From contig VRMN01000019.1 of NCBI GenBank assembly GCA_008690995.1, positions 124,001 to 188,000 of the forward strand: a stretch of DNA of 64,000 nt. The letters are read 5' to 3'. The notes under the pieces are model-generated. The model saw nothing but the letters and a program-made list of their open reading frames with translations, did no database searches and had not been told where the DNA came from. The position numbers were made by a program, and so were the translations under genes. Shown here piece by piece: positions 59,644-64,000 of the stretch (the first letter of the stretch is position 1; every line of letters starts with the position of its first letter). The DNA is from Porphyridium purpureum (lineage: Eukaryota; Rhodophyta; Bangiophyceae; Porphyridiales; Porphyridiaceae).

Positions 59644-62181
59644 TCACTCGAGAATAAAAACGCCCTTGGTATTTTTGCGGTAGTCATCATACAGTTCTAG
59701 GAGATTCAGCGGTGTGCGTGGCCCAACACGGCGCCGCGCCAGCTCGAAATGGCGCTGGCATACCGTGCGAGCATGCTCTGGGTCCTCTTCGAGTGCAGCG
59801 AGCGACGCTTCACGCACCAGGGCGGCGAGCTCTGCGCCGCTCATGCCGTGGCAATCGTCCGCTATCCGGTCCAAATCCACGGCGTCTTTCTCAGTGGCCA
59901 GTGGGACGCGCTTTGTGTGCACGCGCAGAATCTCGCGGCGTTCTGCGCACGTGGGAAGACCCACATAGATCATGCGGTCAATCCGACCTGGACGCAGAAG
60001 CGCGGTATCGATGGTGTCTGGCCGGTTGGTTGCGGCCAGCATCAAAATGCCCTGGTTATGGCTTCGTCCAGAAATACCGTCCAATTCGGTGAGCAGTTGC
60101 GCGAGTACGCGGTGCTCTGCTTTAGACGCCGACTCGTTCCCACGCTTGACCGCCAGCGCGTCAATCTCATCAAAAAACACCACGCACGGCGCGGCGGTGC
60201 GCGCGCGCCGAAAGGTCTCGCGCACTGCCTTTTCAGACTCACCCACCCACTTGCTCAGGAGCTCAGCACCCTTAATGGCGATAAAGTTTGCCGCGCATTC
60301 GGTCGCGACTGCTTTGGCCAGTAGTGTCTTGCTGCACCCGGGCGGCCCAAACAGCAGGATGCCGCGCGGCGCCGGAATGGCCGACGCGCTTTGGTTCAAC
60401 GCCCAGCTCATGGCCTCCTTCAGAACCACTTTTGTTCGCAGCTGACCGCCAATTTCGTCCCAGCCCACGCGAGCAACCTGCACTTCCACCTCACGTAGCG
60501 CGCTCGGCTTGATTTTGCCGAGCGAAGCACTTGGGCAGATTCTGGCGCCGGGGCCTTGCGAAAGGTTACTCCATACGTGTACCGACTCACGCCATAGAGC
60601 GACGAGGTCTGCCGCTACAAAGCCGTGTGCGTCGCGCGCAGCCACCGCCAACTCGCGGTCGTCCACCATTTCATCACGCAAGGCGTCGCGTGCCACTGCA
60701 CGCAAAATGTCTAGCCGCTCCTGCTCGGACGGAACGTCAACCATGATTTCCTGGCCAAAACGACCCGCACGGCGAAGCGATGCGTGAACGGCGTCTATTC
60801 GGTTTGTAGTCCCAATGACAAAGACGGTGCGTGGCTCGATTTCGTCCATCAAGCTCGCGATACGTGCATGCAGGCTTGACCAAAGGGCATGTGCGGATGA
60901 GGACGAGGACGATGCTGAGACTGAACTGCCGCCCGCCGTCGCGGTGGCAGGTGCAATGGCGTCAAGTTCATCCAACAGCAGCACGCACGGCGCCATCATG
61001 GCGGCGCGCTCAAACGCCTCGCTCAGCTTTTCGTTCTCAAGCCCGATATCGCCCCCCATCATGTCGGATGCGTGGAACACGTGCGTGTTCAGGTAAAGCG
61101 CACGACACAGTTGCGTGGATACCAAGGTCTTGCCCGTGCCTGGCACGCCGTACAGGATCACGCCCTTGGGTCTTTGAATGCCCGGCTCAATGTCGCGCCC
61201 AAACGCAAGCGCCAAAAGCACGGTCAGACGATCCACTACTGCGTGCATTCCGCCGAGGCGCAGCTCCGCAAGTCGCTCCTCGATCCCAGCTCGCTCCCAC
61301 GTACTTGCCACATCTATACGATGTTGACGGAGCAAAGCGTGCTCAAGATCCGCTTCCAAAACGTCGCCGGCACATGGTACGACTGCCACGCGCGTGGCCT
61401 CTGTGCACACATACGCGGATAAGGGCATCTCACCTGCGTCGCAACTTTGGCTCACAATGTCGTTTGCGCGCATCACACTATGCACCGTCAGCTCAACTGG
61501 ACGTCCGAGATACAGCACGCGAACGCGCTTCTGCGGGTACACGACCGTGCCGCCGAGTTCGATTCGAAGCGCCAATATACGGTCCGGATGCCACTCTTGT
61601 CCTCGGCACGTCGCGTGCTGCGGAGACGCACAGTCCAGGACTCGCAACACCACCTGTTCGGCCGGGTGTGTCGCAAGCACTTTGCGTACAGAAATCTGTG
61701 CGCGTGAGTCGCCCCTTTCTGGCACGGAGCGTGAAACTCCGTCTTCTGCGGCTCGTTCCGATTCGCCAAAAGCTGGCGTCCTTGCACGACTGCGCGTGTG
61801 CTCCTTTTCCTTTTTCTTGGCTTTCTTCTTGGCGCTTGTCTTGCTTGCGCTCGCCGTGCTGGCCGGACTGGCTTCCAGCTGTGCGGCGGCGTCACGCTGG
61901 CCATCAACGACATCCTGCAGCTTCAAGACGCCATCGAACACATGCTCTGGCACTCCGACGCATCTCATCATCACCGCGCTGGACGGCCAGCACTGCAACA
62001 CGGCGCACGGGTCCTCGTCTGCTGCGTGCTCACCGCGCAAGCCCACGAACATGCCGAGCGCAAACCCATGCTCGCGCATCCACTGCGGGTGCATCACGCA
62101 CCGCTCTCTCGCGCCATCGTTATCGCTATCGCCACTCGGCCACCGCACTGCGCGCGCGTGCACGACGCGCGGCGCACTCAT
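59644..62181 (-). CDS. AFG2: AAA+ ATPase, AFG2/SPATA5 type
   Basis: 845 residues from the ATG MSAPRVVHAR; nine more codons upstream are open but start with TTG. An N-domain with a Lys-rich linker (about 113-130) precedes two AAA modules. D1 has Walker A GVPGTGKT (345-352) and Walker B LLLDELDAI (401-409). D2 has Walker A GPPGCSKT (612-619), Walker B FFDEIDAL (669-676) and the RPGRIDR arginine fingers. The Cys-Ser in the D2 Walker A and the IKPSALREV lead-in are typical of AFG2/SPATA5 rather than Cdc48. In yeast and animals the enzyme releases shuttling factors such as Rlp24 from pre-60S ribosomes. A Ser-rich insertion (about 418-430) follows the D1 Walker B. The gene is divergent from LST8. 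Confidence 0.92.
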   Translation of the reverse strand: MSAPRVVHARAVRWPSGDSDNDGARERCVMHPQWMREHGFALGMFVGLRGEHAADEDPCAVLQCWPSSAVMMRCVGVPEHVFDGVLKLQDVVDGQRDAAAQLEASPASTASASKTSAKKKAKKKEKEHTRSRARTPAFGESERAAEDGVSRSVPERGDSRAQISVRKVLATHPAEQVVLRVLDCASPQHATCRGQEWHPDRILALRIELGGTVVYPQKRVRVLYLGRPVELTVHSVMRANDIVSQSCDAGEMPLSAYVCTEATRVAVVPCAGDVLEADLEHALLRQHRIDVASTWERAGIEERLAELRLGGMHAVVDRLTVLLALAFGRDIEPGIQRPKGVILYGVPGTGKTLVSTQLCRALYLNTHVFHASDMMGGDIGLENEKLSEAFERAAMMAPCVLLLDELDAIAPATATAGGSSVSASSSSSSAHALWSSLHARIASLMDEIEPRTVFVIGTTNRIDAVHASLRRAGRFGQEIMVDVPSEQERLDILRAVARDALRDEMVDDRELAVAARDAHGFVAADLVALWRESVHVWSNLSQGPGARICPSASLGKIKPSALREVEVQVARVGWDEIGGQLRTKVVLKEAMSWALNQSASAIPAPRGILLFGPPGCSKTLLAKAVATECAANFIAIKGAELLSKWVGESEKAVRETFRRARTAAPCVVFFDEIDALAVKRGNESASKAEHRVLAQLLTELDGISGRSHNQGILMLAATNRPDTIDTALLRPGRIDRMIYVGLPTCAERREILRVHTKRVPLATEKDAVDLDRIADDCHGMSGAELAALVREASLAALEEDPEHARTVCQRHFELARRRVGPRTPLNLLELYDDYRKNTKGVFILE

Positions 62182-62227
62182 CGACGCGGCCGGCCTCCAC
62201 TCCTCCAAAGCATCACCACCGCCGTGT

Positions 62228-62258
62228 CGCTCTCTCGCTCTCTCTCTCTCTTCTCTCT
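62228..62258 (-). promoter_or_regulatory. GA-rich leader tract of AFG2
   Basis: A CT run on plus, GA-rich on the coding strand, about 50 bases before the ATG. Confidence 0.5.
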
Positions 62259-62384
62259 AATCCCAAAAAGTCCAAAACAGTTTATCGACTCGACTCAAAC
62301 CGATCGAGCACGTTTATGTGAAACTCCACACGTTTACTATACTCTACTGTACCTCTCGCCCTCCGCACCAGAAACCAATAAACC

Positions 62385-62515
62385 ATTAAACCGATAATGG
62401 AACATAAACCGATAAGCCAGTCATGGCACATCAAACCGATAAGTCGATAAACCGCCTAGAAGCTGGTCAGCCGATCCGGACGCAATAAACCGATGAGTCG
62501 ATAAACCGTCTAGCC
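62385..62515. repeat. Cluster of AAACCGATAA-type words
   Basis: At least six near-copies of (A)TAAACCGAT(A/G)AG and GATAAACCG in 130 bases, with an inverted CGGTTTATCGG at about 62613. Related tracts lie near 3.35, 28.43 and 53.4 kb. Confidence 0.6.
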
Positions 62516-62546
62516 GTTGAGAGTCTAGGGTTTCTCCACGTGTTCG

Positions 62547-62565
62547 CTGTACTCAGGAAGTACAG
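62547..62565. promoter_or_regulatory. Perfect inverted repeat CTGTACT-CAGGA-AGTACAG
   Basis: 7-base arms with a 5-base spacer in the AFG2/LST8 divergent promoter. A candidate dimer-binding site. Confidence 0.45.
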
Positions 62566-62831
62566 TGATTCCGGGGGTGGGTGGTTTCCACGTGGAATGC
62601 GCGGCAAATCGGTTTATCGGCTCATGGCGGCTGGGGGGGCCGTTTTATATGAAAAGTGTGTCGTTTTGATAGAGAGCGCGGAGTGTACCTTAGTGCGGGG
62701 TGTTCAGTGAGTGCGTGAGAAACCGTTTGGACCGGAATTGGCGCGCGGGAGGCGGGTGGCTGGGGGGGGGGAGACGCAGCGTGGTGGACTGGTGGGTGGG
62801 TGTGGGTGGGTTTGCTGGGACGATTGGAGGG

Positions 62832-64000
62832 ATGTCTAGCGCGACGCTGCTGGCAACGGCGGGGTATGACCATGGCATTCGGTTCTGGGAGGTGGCGACG
62901 GGCGTGCCGTACCGCACAATCCAGTTTGGCGACTCGCAGGTGAATCGGCTCCGCTTCTCGCCAGACAGGCTGCTGCTGGCCGCCGCGGGCAATCCGCGCA
63001 TCTCGCTCTTTGATGTGTCCTCCTCAAACCCAAACCCGTTTTACGTGTGCGATGGGCACAAGGGAAATGTCATGTCCGTCGAGTTTGGTCAGCTGGCAAC
63101 CGCCGCGCCGTCGGGCTCGGGCGGAGGCACCTCGCTGCTCGTGTCGTGCAGCGATGATGCCACCATGAAAGTGTGGGACACACGGACTCAAGGCGCGGTG
63201 CAGACTCTGCAGAACACAAGCGCCGATCCGCTCACAGACTTTTGCCTCGTGGGAACGCGCCATGGCGTCTCCGTGGACGCGGGAGGCATGATCAAGGTGT
63301 GGGACATGACCATGGGCAAGCTCGTGAGCGCGGTTGCCCCTCCACCGCCGCTTCCGCCTCCAGAAACAAACACGGGATTCGCATCATCGTCTAGAAGCGC
63401 CACCAGCACGAGCCTGCAGTCGCTCTCGCTGCACAGTCCGACCGGTCGACTGGCCGCGTCGTGCAAGACGGGCACCGTGTTCATCTACAAGCTTGATTTC
63501 GCAGATCCGCAGCTCATTCAACCGGCGCAAAGTTTACCGAGCTCAATGCAGGCGAGCGAAGGAGCACCACTGTCGTCATCGTCATCTTTTCCACCGCAAT
63601 CAGGACCATCGTCCAGTTCGCCGCAGCCGTCGTCACCGCAGCATCCGACTGGCAAGAGCAGCAGTAGCAGCACCGCCCGGGCGGATGGTGCGAATCTGCT
63701 GAGCCTGGAGACCGTGGTTCCCGTGCACCGTCGGTACATTCTTCGCGTCGGATGGAGCGCGGATGGAAAGATGCTGGCCACAGCGCAGGATGACGGCAGC
63801 GTGCGGATATGGACCGAGCAAGAACGTGACGCCGCGGTACGCGACGGCGCGACGGACGGCCATGTGTCGGATGTCGGCAGCGGTTCGCTGCCTTTTGATC
63901 ATCAGCAGCTCGCTGGCCATCAAGCGCAGTCAGGTGCCCCGGGCGTAGCAGGCGCAGGTGGTGCAGCAACGACCAACTTTAGAAACGTCGCGGTCTTGGC
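62832..64000 (+). CDS. LST8: LST8, WD40 subunit of TOR complexes (3' end beyond the window)
   Basis: 389 codons from ATG 62832, open to the window edge. The first two blades follow mLST8 closely: LLATAGYDHGIRFWEVATG, then RTIQFGDSQVNRLRFSPDR, LAAAGNPRISLFDV and SSNPNPF (human ILATAGYDHTVRFW, DSQVNALEVTPDR, IAAAGYQHIRMYDL, NNPNP). Later VVPVHRRYILRVGWSADGKM followed by LATAQDDGSVRIW matches the [20 protein letters not shown] blade. LST8 is a seven-blade propeller that stabilises the TOR kinase domain. Unusual are two insertions: a Pro/Ser-rich stretch inside blade 4 and a long Ser/Gln/Pro-rich stretch before the HRRY blade. A Gly/Ala-rich segment follows near the window end. The human protein is 326 residues; this one already exceeds that, so it is substantially enlarged. 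Confidence 0.9.
   Translation, partial: MSSATLLATAGYDHGIRFWEVATGVPYRTIQFGDSQVNRLRFSPDRLLLAAAGNPRISLFDVSSSNPNPFYVCDGHKGNVMSVEFGQLATAAPSGSGGGTSLLVSCSDDATMKVWDTRTQGAVQTLQNTSADPLTDFCLVGTRHGVSVDAGGMIKVWDMTMGKLVSAVAPPPPLPPPETNTGFASSSRSATSTSLQSLSLHSPTGRLAASCKTGTVFIYKLDFADPQLIQPAQSLPSSMQASEGAPLSSSSSFPPQSGPSSSSPQPSSPQHPTGKSSSSSTARADGANLLSLETVVPVHRRYILRVGWSADGKMLATAQDDGSVRIWTEQERDAAVRDGATDGHVSDVGSGSLPFDHQQLAGHQAQSGAPGVAGAGGAATTNFRNVAVL

Larger units (their letters stand above)
62182..62831. other. Divergent promoter region between AFG2 and LST8
   Basis: Holds the GA tract of AFG2, CTGTAC at 62347-62352, a cluster of AAACCGATAA-type words (62385-62515), a CTAGGGTTT telobox-like word near 62524, a perfect inverted CTGTACT-CAGGA-AGTACAG (62547-62565), a CCGTTTTATATGAAAAG element near 62633 and a G-rich run before the LST8 ATG. 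Confidence 0.55.

Noticed and set aside
60831-62321. A 496-codon plus-strand ORF antisense to AFG2
   Set aside because: Arg/Ala/Pro-rich shadow of a GC-rich gene whose minus strand has complete AAA+ motifs.

Overview
This is a eukaryotic window, probably nuclear DNA from a compact, intron-poor, GC-rich single-celled genome. The evidence is the gene set: catalytic subunit of DNA polymerase alpha, LST8, an AFG2/SPATA5-type AAA+ ATPase, PP5 with TPRs, a PPR protein and a TIA1/Pub1-type three-RRM protein. Every host gene seen reads as one unbroken ORF of up to about 1640 codons. A PPR protein and a glutathione peroxidase with a plastid-type leader fit an alga. An intron-poor red alga such as Porphyridium is my best guess, but that is inference. 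All gene starts given here are the first plausible ATG.

Layout. (1) 0-3.1 kb: an F-box-like gene and a TMEM161-family membrane protein gene, convergent with 1 base between stops. (2) 3.1-29 kb: a gene-poor, transposon-rich block. It holds three Tc1/mariner elements (two with open transposase ORFs, one broken), copia-like and gypsy-like fossils, one nearly whole copia element with about 270-bp LTRs at 22.28-28.13 kb, and remnants of host genes (a SET domain, coiled coils). One mariner element sits exactly between a copia fossil and a gypsy fossil. (3) 29.3-35.2 kb: a tandem pair of large polytopic class-3 lipases. (4) 35.2-41.7 kb: a decayed block with WD40 pseudogene pieces and one NIF/FCP1-type HAD phosphatase ORF that lacks the usual second acidic residue. 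(5) 41.7-64 kb: a dense housekeeping block in the order PP5, RRM protein, glutathione peroxidase, POLA1, DUF1415 protein, PPR protein, AFG2, LST8 (cut by the window end).

The housekeeping block shares upstream signatures. Coding-strand GA-rich tracts lie upstream of most genes. GTACAG/CTGTAC words lie in nearly every intergenic gap and are expanded into a 20-copy 10-bp array between the peroxidase and POLA1 genes. Tracts of AAACCGATAA-type words also recur. These point to a common promoter architecture or to a dispersed repeat, which sequence alone cannot separate. The genes do not form one pathway. The tandem lipases suggest lipid signalling or remodelling, LST8 points to TOR signalling, AFG2 to 60S ribosome maturation, and POLA1 to replication priming.
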